A stretch of DNA of 64,000 bases from Pseudoxanthomonas winnipegensis (GCF_004283755.1 NZ_SHMH01000005.1:310001-374000), one strand, 5' to 3'; counted from the first letter of the stretch, positions 11,938 to 21,399 are shown. Numbers and translations: made by a program. Notes: generated by a model not told the origin, from the sequence alone.

Positions 11938-12030
11938 GTGAGTGGCGGCTAGCGCCGCAGGGAGTGCGTAGTGAGCAAAGCTTCGGCTGTCGCTCGCTCC
12001 TCGCTCCTCTCCACTCACCCCTGCTTCAAC
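11938..12030. repeat. GAGTGAG-type intergenic repeat between rpsR and rplI
   Basis: The 171-base gap inside the ribosomal operon contains gtgagtggcggctagcgccg, gtagtgagcaaagcttcggc and ctcgctcctctccactcacc, forming an imperfect inverted repeat similar to that at 4031-4136. It may form a stem in the mRNA between rpsR and rplI. Confidence 0.5.
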
Positions 12031-12100
12031 GACACCCGTCCTATTCGGACAGCAACCGTTGCGGCGCTCCTGCGCCGCTAACGAATAACGGAGCAAAGAA

Positions 12101-12550
12101 ATGGATCTGATCCTCCTGCAGAAAGTGACCAACCTGGGCGTCCTGGGCGACAAGGTCAGCGTCAAGCCGGGCTACGGCCGCAACTACCTGGTGCCGCAGG
12201 GCAAGGCCGTGCCGGCGACCGCCGCCAACGTGGCCGAGTTCGAGGCCAAGCGCGCCGAGTACGAAGCCAAGGCCAAGGCCATCCACGACGAGGCCTCCGG
12301 CCGCGCCGGCAAGTTCGAAGGCGCCAGCGTCACCGTCAAGGCCAACGCCTCGACCGAAGGCAAGCTGTTCGGCTCGGTCGGCCCGCGCGACATCGCCGAG
12401 GCCTTCACCGCCGCCGGCCTGCCGCTGGAGAAGAGCGAAGTGGTCATGGGCGAAGGCCCGCTGCGCAACATCGGCGAGTACGACGTGCTGCTGAAGCTGC
12501 ACGCCGACGTGGAAACCACCGTCAAGGTGGTGGTCGAAGCCGAAGCCTGA
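12101..12550 (+). CDS. rplI: 50S ribosomal protein L9
   Basis: 149 residues, [22 protein letters not shown], with the N-terminal rRNA-binding domain containing [13 protein letters not shown], a long connecting helix (residues about 42-75) and the C-terminal domain. Preceded by gaataacggagcaaagaaATG with a good ribosome binding site. Ends the operon in front of a clear terminator. Confidence 0.98.
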   Translation: MDLILLQKVTNLGVLGDKVSVKPGYGRNYLVPQGKAVPATAANVAEFEAKRAEYEAKAKAIHDEASGRAGKFEGASVTVKANASTEGKLFGSVGPRDIAEAFTAAGLPLEKSEVVMGEGPLRNIGEYDVLLKLHADVETTVKVVVEAEA

Positions 12551-12577
12551 TCCTTCAGGCAACGCGGTTCGATACGA

Positions 12578-12601
12578 CGGGCGCCGCGAGGCGCCCGTTT
12601 T
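12578..12601 (+). terminator. Rho-independent terminator after rplI
   Basis: Eight-base GC stem cgggcgcc/ggcgcccg (12578-12585 and 12590-12597) with a GCGA tetraloop, followed by TTTT. Confidence 0.9.
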
Positions 12602-12660
12602 CGTTGGGGTCTTCTTCGCAAGGTTGGTTGATCGCGACGTGCGTGCGTGGGACTTCGGAA

Positions 12661-12780
12661 GGGGCAGCGGTCCGGCGGGCGGTGGCCGCTTATCCCTCGA
12701 TCAGGGCATCCTGACCTGCCTTAAGGCGCTCGGCATCCTGCCTCGCTAGGCGCGGCCACCGCCCGCCGGCCCGCTGCCTC
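12661..12780. repeat. GGGGCAGCGGTCCGGCGGG-family long inverted repeat
   Basis: Left arm 12661-12690 and right arm 12751-12780 are complementary over 30 bases with about three mismatches, around a 60-base spacer. The first half of the left arm, ggggcagcggtccggcggg, recurs at 32381-32399, where it is part of a compact hairpin. Lies in the gene-free stretch 12602-13488 between rplI and dnaB. Confidence 0.8.
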
Positions 12781-12961
12781 GCGCGTTGAAGTGCTCGGCT
12801 TCGTTCTAGAAGAAGTCCCGATCTACGGCCGCATTGCTTCGACTCGACCGGGCGCAGCGCTCTTAATCTCCAGCCCTCCAAGACCAACGCACTCCGGTTT
12901 GGGAAAGATCGACCACACCGCTTGCTCCAGTGGCTCTTGGGTGCTGTGGCTTCGGTTGGGA

Positions 12962-13169
12962 GCAACTGTCTCCTCAAATCTTAGCGGCCTGCCTGTAGAG
13001 CGGAGCTTGCTCCGCTGCTTTTCGGCCGGATCATGGGAAGGCCCCAGCGGAGCAAGCTCCGCTCTACAGGTGGGGGCCGCCATGGCGGCGATGCGGCTCT
13101 ACCGGCAATGCCTGAGCCGCGATGAAGCTTTGCCGGGAAGGCCCCGTCGCCGCCATGGCGGCTCCCACG
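12962..13169. repeat. Composite repeat: both REP-like families side by side
   Basis: Starts with gcaactgtctcctc (12962-12975). Then comes cctgtagagcggagcttgct and its inverted arm agcggagcaagctccgctct (12992-13070). This is joined directly to a pair of gccgccatggcggc arms (13077-13169). No gene was found between 12605 and 13488. The rest of that spacer (12781-12960 and 13170-13365) shows no feature I can name. Confidence 0.85.
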
Positions 13170-13488
13170 GTCGTGGGGCCGGACAAGCAATGTTGCCCTC
13201 AGCATCTTCAGCATTTCAGGCGGGGCTGAGGCCCGGCGGCCGATGGATCGTGACTTCTGTCGAATCGAAGCCTTGAATCTCAACGCGGCCCACCCGAAGT
13301 CAGGACGCCGACACACGCAGATTCGATAGAGAGCTATCTCGACCTGCACCGCGCGCTCGCAGCCGATGAGACGGGCAGCGCACATCTTCTCCACCACTTG
13401 TCCACAGGCTTATGCATACCGGTCGAGCGGCCGGCTGACTAACATGGGCGCGCGCGTTGGCGCGTTCGCCCTTCGAGACCTCACACCC

Positions 13489-14895
13489 ATGGCTGCACCC
13501 CGTCGCGATCGCGAATTCCGCAACGATCCCACCGATACGCGCATCGAACAGCTGCGCATGCCCCCGCACTCGATCGAGGCCGAGCAGGCCGTCCTGGGCG
13601 GGCTGATGCTGGTGCCCGATGCCTACGACCGGGTCAACGACAAGCTCACCCCGAACGACTTCTACCGCCGCGACCACCAGCTGATCTACCGCGCCATCAG
13701 CGAGCTGGCCGAGCGCAGCCGCCCGTTCGACGCGGTGACCCTGGGCGAATGGTTCGAAGGGCAGGGCCAGTCGGACCTGATCGCCGGCGGCGCCTACCTG
13801 ATCGAACTGGCCAGCTCCACGCCCTCGGCCGCCAACATCACCGCCTACGCCGAGATCGTGCGCGACAAGGCGGTGATGCGCCAGTTGATCGACGTGGGCA
13901 CCGAGATCGTCAACAACGGCTTCCAGCCCGAAGGCCGCGAGAGCGCCGAACTGCTGGCCGCGGCCGAGCAGAAGGTGTTCGCCATCGCCGAGGCCGGCGC
14001 GCGCGGGCGCAGCGACTTCGTGGCCATGCCCAACGCGTTGAAGGACGCGTTCTCGGTGCTGCAGGACCGCTACAACAACGGCGGCACCATCACCGGCCTG
14101 CCCACCGGCTATACCGAGTTCGACGGCATGACCGCCGGCCTGCAGCCGACCGACCTGATCATCCTGGCCGCGCGTCCGGCCATGGGCAAGACCACCTTCG
14201 CGCTGAACATCGCCGAGTACGCGGCGATCAAGTCGAAGAAGGCCGTGGCCGTGTTCTCGATGGAAATGTCCTCGGCGCAGCTGGCCCTGCGCCTGATCTC
14301 CTCCAACGGGCGAATCAACGCCCAGCGCCTGCGCAACGGCCAGCTGGAGGACGAGGACTGGAGCCGCGTCACCGCGGCCATCCGCATGCTCAAGGAGACC
14401 AAGATCTTCATCGACGACACCCCGGGCCTGTCGCCCGAGGTGCTGCGCTCCAAGTGCCGCCGCCTCAAGCGCGAGCACGAGCTGGGCCTGATCGTGATCG
14501 ACTACCTGCAGCTGATGAGCGTGCCGGGCAACAGCGAGAACCGCGCCACCGAGATCTCCGAGATCAGCCGCTCGCTCAAGGGCCTGGCCAAGGAACTCAA
14601 CGTGCCGGTGATCGCCCTGTCCCAGCTCAACCGCTCGCTGGAAACGCGTACCGACAAGCGCCCGGTGATGGCCGACCTGCGCGAATCCGGCGCCATCGAG
14701 CAGGACGCGGACATGATCGTGTTCATCTACCGCGACGACTACTACAACAAGGAAAATTCGCCGGACAAGGGCCTGGCCGAGATCATCATCGGCAAGCACC
14801 GCGGCGGCCCGACCGGTTCGTGCAAGCTGAAGTTCTTCGGCGAGTACACCCGCTTCGACAATCTGGCGCACGATTCGGTGGGCAGCTTCGAGTAA
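13489..14895 (+). CDS. dnaB: Replicative DNA helicase DnaB
   Basis: Hexameric 5'-3' helicase at the replication fork. From ATG 13489 it has 468 residues (E. coli 471). The N-terminal domain begins near PHSIEAEQAVLGGLM. The RecA-like motor has Walker A ARPAMGKTTFALN, Walker B LIVIDYLQLM and the ALSQLNRSLE segment. In-frame starts at 13366 and 13444 would add basic residues unlike the family, so I prefer 13489, although no clear ribosome binding site precedes it. A DnaA-box-like ttgtccaca lies at about 13396. Confidence 0.96.
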   Translation: MAAPRRDREFRNDPTDTRIEQLRMPPHSIEAEQAVLGGLMLVPDAYDRVNDKLTPNDFYRRDHQLIYRAISELAERSRPFDAVTLGEWFEGQGQSDLIAGGAYLIELASSTPSAANITAYAEIVRDKAVMRQLIDVGTEIVNNGFQPEGRESAELLAAAEQKVFAIAEAGARGRSDFVAMPNALKDAFSVLQDRYNNGGTITGLPTGYTEFDGMTAGLQPTDLIILAARPAMGKTTFALNIAEYAAIKSKKAVAVFSMEMSSAQLALRLISSNGRINAQRLRNGQLEDEDWSRVTAAIRMLKETKIFIDDTPGLSPEVLRSKCRRLKREHELGLIVIDYLQLMSVPGNSENRATEISEISRSLKGLAKELNVPVIALSQLNRSLETRTDKRPVMADLRESGAIEQDADMIVFIYRDDYYNKENSPDKGLAEIIIGKHRGGPTGSCKLKFFGEYTRFDNLAHDSVGSFE

Positions 14896-14976
14896 GCCCG
14901 TCGGCGCGCGGCTTCACCGCCCCGCGCCGGCCGGGCGTGCACCATCGCGGGCGTCTCCTTCCGCCCCAAGGCCCGC

Positions 14977-16392
14977 ATGCCCGTCGCACTGGTCTGGTTC
15001 CGCAACGATCTGCGCCTGGCCGACAATCCGGCCCTGCACATGGCGCTGGAGGCCGGCTTCGATCCGATCCCGGTCTACATCCACGCCCCGCACGAGGAAG
15101 GCCGCTGGGCGCCCGGCGCGGCGTCCAACGCCTGGCGCCACCGCTCGCTCAAGGCGCTGAGTGCCGATCTGCACGCACGCGGCTCGCGCCTGGTCGTGCG
15201 CCAGGGCGACAGCAGCCGCGTGCTGGAGGCGCTGATCGCGCAGAGCGGGGCACAGGCGCTGTTCTGGAACCGCAAGTACGAGCCGACCACCCAGGCGCGC
15301 GATGCCACGATCAAGCAGGCGCTGAAGGACCAGGGCTTCGATGCGCGCAGCTGCAACGCCGCGCTGCTGGCCGAGCCCTGGGACGTGACCACCAAGAGCG
15401 GCGGGCCGTACAGGGTGTTCACGCCTTACTACCGCAGCGTGCTGGCCGCGCTGCCGCAGCGTGCGCTGCACGACGCCCCGCGCACGCTGCCGTCGGTGCC
15501 CGCGCGCATCGGCAGCGACGGCGTCGATTCGCTCGGCCTCAAGCCTCGGCTGGGCTGGGATGCGGGCTTCTGGGCGCATCACCAGCCCGGCGAAGCCGGC
15601 GCGCACGAGGCGCTGGAGGTCTTCGTCGACGGTGCGCTGTCGGGCTACCTGGACCAGCGCGACCTGCCGGACCGGACCGGCACCTCGCAGCTGTCGCCGC
15701 ATCTGCACTTCGGCGAGATCGCACCCTGGCGGGTGATCGCGCGGCTGGAGCAGGTGCGCAGCGCCAAACTGGAGCGCGACATCGACGGCTTCATCCGCCA
15801 GCTGGTGTGGCGCGAGTTCGCCTATCACCTGATGCACCACTTCCCGCACACGATCGAGGACAACCTCAACCCGCGCTTCGACGGCTTCCAGTGGGCCAGG
15901 GCCGATGCCAGCCGGATGCAGGCGTGGCAGCGCGGTCGCACCGGCGTGCCCATCGTCGATGCGGGCATGCGTCAGCTGTGGCACACCGGCGTAATGCACA
16001 ACCGCGTGCGCCTGCTCGTGGCCAGCTATCTGACCAAGCACCTGCGCGTGCACTGGCTGGAAGGGGCGCGCTGGTTCTGGGACACGCTGGTCGATGCGGA
16101 CCTGGCCAACAACACGCTGGGCTGGCAATGGGTGGCCGGCACCGGCGCCGACGCCTCGCCGTACTTCCGCATCTTCAATCCGGTAACCCAGGCGCAGAAG
16201 TTCGATCCGAAGGCGCACTACATCACCCGCTGGGTGCCCGAACTAGAAGCGTTGCCGCTGCAGGCGCGCTTCGCGCCATGGGAGTCGCCCGACCTGCTTG
16301 AGCGCCTGGCGCCCGAGTATCCGCGCCGGCCCCTGGTGGATCTGTCCGAAGGGCGCGAGGCCGCGCTGGCCGCGTATGCGGCGACGCGTTGA
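14977..16392 (+). CDS. phrB: Deoxyribodipyrimidine photolyase (CPD class I)
   Basis: Light-driven repair of cyclobutane pyrimidine dimers. 471 residues, near E. coli PhrB (472). N-terminal antenna-chromophore domain opens MPVALVWFRNDLRLADNP. The C-terminal FAD domain has GTSQLSPHLHFGEI and WVAGTGADASPYFRIFNP, the flavin-binding signature. It starts about 80 bases after dnaB on the same strand. Confidence 0.96.
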   Translation: MPVALVWFRNDLRLADNPALHMALEAGFDPIPVYIHAPHEEGRWAPGAASNAWRHRSLKALSADLHARGSRLVVRQGDSSRVLEALIAQSGAQALFWNRKYEPTTQARDATIKQALKDQGFDARSCNAALLAEPWDVTTKSGGPYRVFTPYYRSVLAALPQRALHDAPRTLPSVPARIGSDGVDSLGLKPRLGWDAGFWAHHQPGEAGAHEALEVFVDGALSGYLDQRDLPDRTGTSQLSPHLHFGEIAPWRVIARLEQVRSAKLERDIDGFIRQLVWREFAYHLMHHFPHTIEDNLNPRFDGFQWARADASRMQAWQRGRTGVPIVDAGMRQLWHTGVMHNRVRLLVASYLTKHLRVHWLEGARWFWDTLVDADLANNTLGWQWVAGTGADASPYFRIFNPVTQAQKFDPKAHYITRWVPELEALPLQARFAPWESPDLLERLAPEYPRRPLVDLSEGREAALAAYAATR

Positions 16393-16525
16393 ACCTGACA
16401 GGACTACGCGCCGCTGAACCTCTCCAGGCTCGGCACTGCGCGATTCATCGGAATTTGTCGCGGTGGGCGTTAGCGTGCGCACACCGCAACACACCCGGAT
16501 CCACCCCCGGAAAGGTTCTCTCACC

Positions 16526-17215
16526 ATGAACACCTCCAAGCTGCTCTCCCGCACCCTGCTGTGCGGCGTCCTCTCCGCGACCGTGCTGGCCGGCTGCGCC
16601 ACCTACACCGGCCAGACCAGCGACCCGAACGATCCCAACCGCACCCGCAACAACGCGCTGATCGGCGCCGGAATCGGCGCGGCGGTGGGCCTGCTCAGCG
16701 GCCACGATGCGACCTCGCGTCGCCAGCACGCGCTGATCGGCGCCGGCGTCGGCGGCCTGACCGGCGGCGCGATCGGCGTCTATCAGGATCGCCAGGAGGC
16801 GCAGCTGCGTCGCCAGACCGCCGGCACCGGCATCGACGTCAGCCGCGACGGCGATGTCATCAAGCTCAACCTGCCGGACGGGGTGACCTTCGACTTCGGC
16901 AAGTCCGCGCTCAAGCCGCAGTTCTATCCGGCGCTCAACAACGTGGCCGCCACGCTGAAGGAGTTCAACCAGACCATCGTGGAAGTCAGCGGCCACACCG
17001 ACAGCGTGGGCAGCGATGCGGTCAACCAGACCCTGTCCGAGGCGCGCGCCAATTCGGTCGCCGACTACCTGATCGGCCAGGGCCTGATGCGTCAGCGCTT
17101 CGAGGTGATCGGCATGGGCAAGCGCTATCCCATCGCCAGCAACGACACCGAGGCCGGCCGCGCGCAGAACCGCCGCGTCGAGATCCGCGTGCTGCCGGTC
17201 GAGCAGGGCGGCTGA
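16526..17215 (+). CDS. OmpA-family peptidoglycan-binding lipoprotein (YiaD/Pal-like)
   Basis: 229 residues. Lipoprotein signal with lipobox LAGC (Cys24). Then comes a glycine-zipper region (ALIGAGIGAAVGLLSG and ALIGAGVGGLTGGAIG) that may associate with the membrane. The OmpA C-terminal domain (about 110-225) includes VTFDFGKSALKP and SGHTDSVGSDAVNQTLSEAR, the peptidoglycan-binding motif. Likely outer-membrane lipoprotein anchoring the envelope to the wall. Start ATG 16526 follows ggaaagg. Confidence 0.92.
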   Translation: MNTSKLLSRTLLCGVLSATVLAGCATYTGQTSDPNDPNRTRNNALIGAGIGAAVGLLSGHDATSRRQHALIGAGVGGLTGGAIGVYQDRQEAQLRRQTAGTGIDVSRDGDVIKLNLPDGVTFDFGKSALKPQFYPALNNVAATLKEFNQTIVEVSGHTDSVGSDAVNQTLSEARANSVADYLIGQGLMRQRFEVIGMGKRYPIASNDTEAGRAQNRRVEIRVLPVEQGG

Positions 17216-17245
17216 CGAACCGCAAGTTCCACACGTCGCACGACA

Positions 17246-17275
17246 CAACGGGCCGCATCGCGGCCCGTTGCTTTT
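17246..17275 (+). terminator. Rho-independent terminator after the OmpA-like lipoprotein
   Basis: Eleven-base stem caacgggccgc/gcggcccgttg (17246-17256, 17260-17270) followed by CTTTT. Confidence 0.9.
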
Positions 17276-17395
17276 GTGACAGCGCGCCCGCGATGGTCTC
17301 CCGCGACACCGCGCGCCGTGGAAAGCTGCGTGTGATCAGGTCGATGTTGCGGCGCGTCATAATGCACGGCCTTCCGCATCCGCCAGGCATCCCCC

Positions 17396-18625
17396 ATGGC
17401 CACTGCGCCCACGCCCGTCACCGCGCCGGCCGCGCCCGTTTCCCGCCGCGTCTATGTGCTGATCCTCTTCGCCCTGTCGATGGGCGGTTTCGCGATCGGC
17501 GTGGGCGAGTTCGCCTCCATGGGGTTGATGCCCCATATCGCCCGCGGGCTGTCGATCAGCGAGCCGCAGGTCGGCCATCTGATCAGCGCCTACGCGCTGG
17601 GCGTAGTCGTGGGCGCGCCGGTACTGGCGATCCTGGGCGCGCGCCTGCCGAGGCGCACGCTGCTGCTGCTCCTGATGGGGTTCTATGCGCTGGGCAACCT
17701 GGCCAGCGCGCTGGCGCCGAACTACGGCGTGGGGCTGGTATTCCGCTTCATCGCCGGGCTGCCGCACGGCGCCTACTTCGGCGTGGCCGCGCTGGTGGCC
17801 GCTTCGATGAGCCCGCCCGACCGCCGCGCCGCCGCGGTCAGCCGGGTCATGCTCGGCCTGACGGTGGCGATGCTGATCGGCAATCCGCTGGCGACCTGGC
17901 TGGGCCAGGTGCTGAGCTGGCGCTATGCCTACGGGCTGGTCGGGGCGCTCGCGCTGCTGACCGTGGCGCTGGTGGCCGCCTTCCTCAAGCCGAACCCGAA
18001 CGAGCCGCGCCAGGATCCGCTGCGCGAACTGCGCGACTTCCACCGCCCGCAGGTCTGGTACGCGCTGGCCATCGGCGCGATCGGCTTCGCCGGCATGTTC
18101 TGCGTGTTCTCCTACCTGGCGCCGACGCTGCTCGAGGTCACCCGCCTGGACGAGCGCTGGGTGCCGGCGGCGATGGTGGCCTTCGGCGTCGGCGGCATCC
18201 TGGGCAACGTGGGCGGCGGCTGGCTGTTCGACCGACTGCAGTTCCGCGCCACGCCGGTGGTGCTGACCTGGTCGACGCTGGTGCTGCTGGCGTTCCCCGC
18301 CAGCGCCCATTCGGTGTGGACGCTGCTGCCGGCGGTGATCGCGGTCGGCACCATGGTCAGCCTGGCGCCGGTGCTGCAGACCCGGCTGATGGACGTGGCT
18401 TCCAGCGCGCAGACCCTGGCGGCCGCGTCCAACCACGCCGCCTTCAACGTGGCCAACGCGCTGGGGCCGTGGCTCGGCGGACTGGCGATCAGCGCGGGGC
18501 TGGGCTGGACGGTCACCGGCTATGTCGGCGCGGCCACCGCCGCGGCGGGCCTGGCGCTCTACGGTCTGGCGCGCCGCGCCGAGCGGCGCGAGGCGGGCGA
18601 GGGCGCGGCCGAAGCGGCAGGCTGA
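17396..18625 (+). CDS. MFS transporter, DHA1/AraJ-like exporter
   Basis: 409 residues with about 12 predicted membrane helices. Motif A-like RLPRRTLLLL follows helix 2, and VGEFASMGLMPHIARGL is the typical N-terminal segment of the AraJ/YdhP/PbuE-type drug:H+ antiporter-1 family (the GxxEF pattern). Likely inner-membrane efflux of a small molecule; substrate unknown. Independent unit between a terminator and the fructokinase leader. Confidence 0.9.
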   Translation: MATAPTPVTAPAAPVSRRVYVLILFALSMGGFAIGVGEFASMGLMPHIARGLSISEPQVGHLISAYALGVVVGAPVLAILGARLPRRTLLLLLMGFYALGNLASALAPNYGVGLVFRFIAGLPHGAYFGVAALVAASMSPPDRRAAAVSRVMLGLTVAMLIGNPLATWLGQVLSWRYAYGLVGALALLTVALVAAFLKPNPNEPRQDPLRELRDFHRPQVWYALAIGAIGFAGMFCVFSYLAPTLLEVTRLDERWVPAAMVAFGVGGILGNVGGGWLFDRLQFRATPVVLTWSTLVLLAFPASAHSVWTLLPAVIAVGTMVSLAPVLQTRLMDVASSAQTLAAASNHAAFNVANALGPWLGGLAISAGLGWTVTGYVGAATAAAGLALYGLARRAERREAGEGAAEAAG

Positions 18626-18742
18626 GTCGGGTCGGGCGAGTGGCGCGCACCTTGCGCGTCACCTAGGCTGGCGGCTCCGACCGGCTTTCGCGCGCCTTGG
18701 TGCTGCGCTGCGGGATGCAATCCAATGCGCGGTATGCGAAAT

Positions 18743-18766
18743 TTCAATCGATCTAAATCGGTTGAA
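18743..18766. promoter_or_regulatory. LacI-family-type palindromic operator upstream of fructokinase
   Basis: 24-base palindrome with half-sites TTCAAtCGAT (18743-18752) and ATCGgTTGAA (18757-18766) around a central TA. Only two positions per half fail to pair, and the layout matches LacI-family operators. It lies about 130 bases before the fructokinase start in the otherwise gene-free 18626-18896. The cognate repressor is not in the window. In Xanthomonads, LacI regulators of sugar and mannoside catabolism are common (known biology). Confidence 0.65.
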
Positions 18767-18896
18767 CACGGCCAAATGGCGATTCAGTCTCACCTCCCGC
18801 GCGCCCCTGCCGCGCCGTGTGCGCCAGCGCTGGCTCCCGCGCGCATGGCCGCACTGCAAGTCCGTCTCTTCCCGCTCTCTTCTGCGAATTCCCAGC

Positions 18897-19892
18897 ATGC
18901 CGCATGACGCTGCGCCCGGCCGCCCGGCCTCTCTAGTCTGCTTCGGCGAAGTGCTGATCGACCTGCTGGCCCAACCGCCGGTCGAAGGCCAGGCCCGCGC
19001 CTTCGAGCAGTACGCCGGCGGCGCGCCGGCCAATGTCGCGGTGGCCGCCGCGCGCCTGGGCGCGGACAGCCAGTTCGTGGGGATGCTGGGGCAGGACATG
19101 TTCGGCGACTTCCTGCATGAGGCGCTGGCTGGCTTCGGCGTCGGCGTCGGCCATACCGTGCGTACCGCGCAAGCCAAGACCGCGCTGGCGTTCGTGGCCC
19201 TGGACGAGGCGGGCGAGCGCAGCTTCAGCTTCTATCGCCCGCCTGCGGCCGACCTGCTGTTCCGGGCCGAGCATTTCGACGCCGACTGTCTGGCGCGCGC
19301 CGATGTCTTCCATTTCTGCTCCAACAGCCTGACCGACACGGACTGCGCGCAGGCCACCTTCACCGGCGCGCAGCGCGCGGGCCAGGCCGGTGCCGTGGTG
19401 AGCTTCGACCTCAACCTGCGCCCGGCGCTGTGGCCGGAGGGCGTCGATCCGACGCCCACGCTGTGGCAAGGCCTGGCGCTGGCGCAGGTCGTCAAGCTCT
19501 CTCGCGAGGAGCTGCAGTTCCTCGCCGGCCACGATGCGCAGGCCGAGGCCGGCGTCATCGCCCGCCTGCTGGCCGGGCGCACCGAACTTCTGGTGATCAC
19601 CGACGGGCCCGGCGAGGTGGTGTGGACCACACGCCAGGCGCAAGGACAGGTGTCGGGCTTCGCCGTGCAGGTGCGCGACACCACCGCCGCGGGCGATGCC
19701 TTCGTCGGCGGGCTGCTGGTCCGGCTGGTCGAACTGGGCGGGGCGGGCGCGGGCTTCAGCGCGTTCTGCGCCGACCCGGCCCGCGTGGAAGAAGCCGTGC
19801 GCTTCGGCACCGCCACCGGCGCGCTGGCGGTCACGCGCAAGGGCGCGTTCGCGGCCATGCCGACCCGTGCCGAAGTCCTGTCTCTGCTGTGA
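18897..19892 (+). CDS. Fructokinase (PfkB/ribokinase family)
   Basis: Phosphorylates fructose to fructose-6-phosphate. 331 residues from ATG 18897 (MPHDAAPGRP); the longer in-frame opening at 18522 runs through the preceding gene and is rejected. PfkB features: GEVLIDLLAQ and the GGAPANVAVAAARLG signature near residue 40, and the C-terminal ATP-binding DTTAAGDAFVGGLL with catalytic Asp. Paired with the AGE-family enzyme, with overlapping stop and possible start (GTGA), it would feed isomerised sugar into glycolysis. Confidence 0.9.
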   Translation: MPHDAAPGRPASLVCFGEVLIDLLAQPPVEGQARAFEQYAGGAPANVAVAAARLGADSQFVGMLGQDMFGDFLHEALAGFGVGVGHTVRTAQAKTALAFVALDEAGERSFSFYRPPAADLLFRAEHFDADCLARADVFHFCSNSLTDTDCAQATFTGAQRAGQAGAVVSFDLNLRPALWPEGVDPTPTLWQGLALAQVVKLSREELQFLAGHDAQAEAGVIARLLAGRTELLVITDGPGEVVWTTRQAQGQVSGFAVQVRDTTAAGDAFVGGLLVRLVELGGAGAGFSAFCADPARVEEAVRFGTATGALAVTRKGAFAAMPTRAEVLSLL

Positions 19893-19900
19893 TCAATCCG

Positions 19901-21154
19901 ATGGACGCTGCCCCGATGCCCAACTTCCGCTCCACCGACTTCCTGCGCGAGCACATCGCGCAGACGATGGCCTTCTACCACCCGCGCGCGATCGATCCGG
20001 CCGGCGGCTTCTTCCAGTACTTCAAGGACGACGGCACCGTCTACGACGCCGGCCACCGTCACCTGGTCAGCAGCACGCGCTTCGTCTTCAACTACGCCAT
20101 GGCCTGGCGCGAGTTCGAGCGTCCCGAATACCGCGAGGCGATGCTGCACGGCCTGCGCTACCTGCGCCAGGTGCACCGCAACCCGGCCAACGGCGGCTAT
20201 GTCTGGACCCTGCGCGATGGCGTGCCGGAGGACACCACCAACCACTGCTACGGGGTGGCCTTCGTGCTGTTGGCCTACGCCTGCGGGCTGAAGGCCGGCG
20301 TGGAAGAAGCGCGCGGCTGGATGGACGAGACCTGGAACCTGCTCGAGCAGCGCTTCTGGGAGGCCGGCCCCGGCCTGTACCGCGACGAGGCCGACGCCGA
20401 CTGGAACTTCAGCACCTACCGCGGCCAGAACGCCAACATGCACATGTGCGAGGCCATGCTCGCGGCCTGGCAGGCCAGCGGCGAGCGCCGCTACCTGGAC
20501 CGCGCCCTGCTGCTGGCCGACCACATGACCCGCCGTCAGGCGGCCAAGGCCGGCGGCCTGGTCTGGGAGCATTACGACACCGACTGGAACGTGGACTGGG
20601 AATACAACAAGGACAATCCCAAGCACCTGTTCCGCCCCTGGGGCTTCCAGCCCGGCCACCAGACCGAATGGGCCAAGCTGCTGCTGATTTTGGACCGCGA
20701 GCTGGACGGCGGCATCGACTGGCTGGTGCCGACCGCGCGCCACCTATTCGACACCGCCGTGGCGCGCAGCTGGGACGAGAAGCGCGGTGGGCTGTATTAC
20801 GGATTCGCACCGCTGGTGACGCCACTGCCCGCCGACGGCGGCGACATCGCGCAGCAGCCCACCCAGGTCTGCGACGACGACAAGTACTTCTGGGTGCAGG
20901 CCGAAAGCCTGGCCGCCGCCGCTTTGATCGCCCTGCGCACCGGCGATGCCAGCTATTGGGACTGGTACGACCGCCTGTGGCAGTTCTCGTGGGCGCACAT
21001 GATCGACCACACCTACGGCGCCTGGTACCGCATCCTGGATGCGGACAACCGCAAGTACAGCGACGAGAAGAGCCCGGCCGGCAAGACCGACTACCACACC
21101 ATGGGCGCCTGCTACGAAGTGATGGATCAGCTGCGCGCGCACGGCGCAGGTTAG
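19901..21154 (+). CDS. AGE-family epimerase/isomerase, probable mannose isomerase
   Basis: 417 residues of the N-acylglucosamine 2-epimerase superfamily, an (alpha/alpha)6 barrel. Conserved histidine motifs include ANMHMCEAMLAAW, WGFQPGHQTEWAKLL and DYHTMGACYEVM. The fructokinase immediately upstream favours aldose-ketose isomerisation (mannose to fructose, YihS-like) over epimerisation, but that is inference from context. Start could be GTG 19889, ATG 19901 or ATG 19916; I chose 19901. No terminator was seen. Confidence 0.85.
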   Translation: MDAAPMPNFRSTDFLREHIAQTMAFYHPRAIDPAGGFFQYFKDDGTVYDAGHRHLVSSTRFVFNYAMAWREFERPEYREAMLHGLRYLRQVHRNPANGGYVWTLRDGVPEDTTNHCYGVAFVLLAYACGLKAGVEEARGWMDETWNLLEQRFWEAGPGLYRDEADADWNFSTYRGQNANMHMCEAMLAAWQASGERRYLDRALLLADHMTRRQAAKAGGLVWEHYDTDWNVDWEYNKDNPKHLFRPWGFQPGHQTEWAKLLLILDRELDGGIDWLVPTARHLFDTAVARSWDEKRGGLYYGFAPLVTPLPADGGDIAQQPTQVCDDDKYFWVQAESLAAAALIALRTGDASYWDWYDRLWQFSWAHMIDHTYGAWYRILDADNRKYSDEKSPAGKTDYHTMGACYEVMDQLRAHGAG

Positions 21155-21370
21155 TCAGCGGCTGGGTCGCTTCCCTAGCGGTCGCGGAAGCCGGTCGGAC
21201 GCCAGTCGCCGCCCGGGACGAGGGCCGGCGCACCTTGCGGCGCCAGAATGAGGACCAGGTTGCGGCGGCCATGCGGCGCGGCCTGCGGATGCGGGCCCGC
21301 GGTCACGATGTAGGTCCGCCCCGCGGCGAGCACCCGTCGATCGGTCGGCGTTTCAATGTGATGGCCCGGA
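21155..21370 (-). other. Gene-poor stretch with possible coding remnant
   Basis: Between the AGE gene and the tmRNA terminator. The minus strand carries an open frame ending at 21175, with protein-like segments such as RTYIVTAGPHPQAAPHG and NLVLILAPQGAPALVPGG but no believable start. Possibly the 3' remnant of a decayed gene downstream of ssrA; I do not recognise it. Confidence 0.25.
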
Positions 21371-21399
21371 AACGAAGAAGGCCGCCCTCGCAGGCGGCC
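21371..21399 (-). terminator. Terminator downstream of ssrA
   Basis: Read on the minus strand, ggccgcc/ggcggcc arms (21380-21386 and 21393-21399) form a stem followed by TTCTTCGTTT, just after the tmRNA 3' end. Confidence 0.75.

Noticed and set aside
12690-13397. Small minus-strand frames in the rplI-dnaB spacer as genes
   Set aside because: They run through the dispersed repeats, lack ribosome binding sites and have no recognisable protein sequence.
13366-13488. N-terminal extension of DnaB by up to 41 residues
   Set aside because: The extra residues do not resemble DnaB N-termini and the family length fits a start at 13489.
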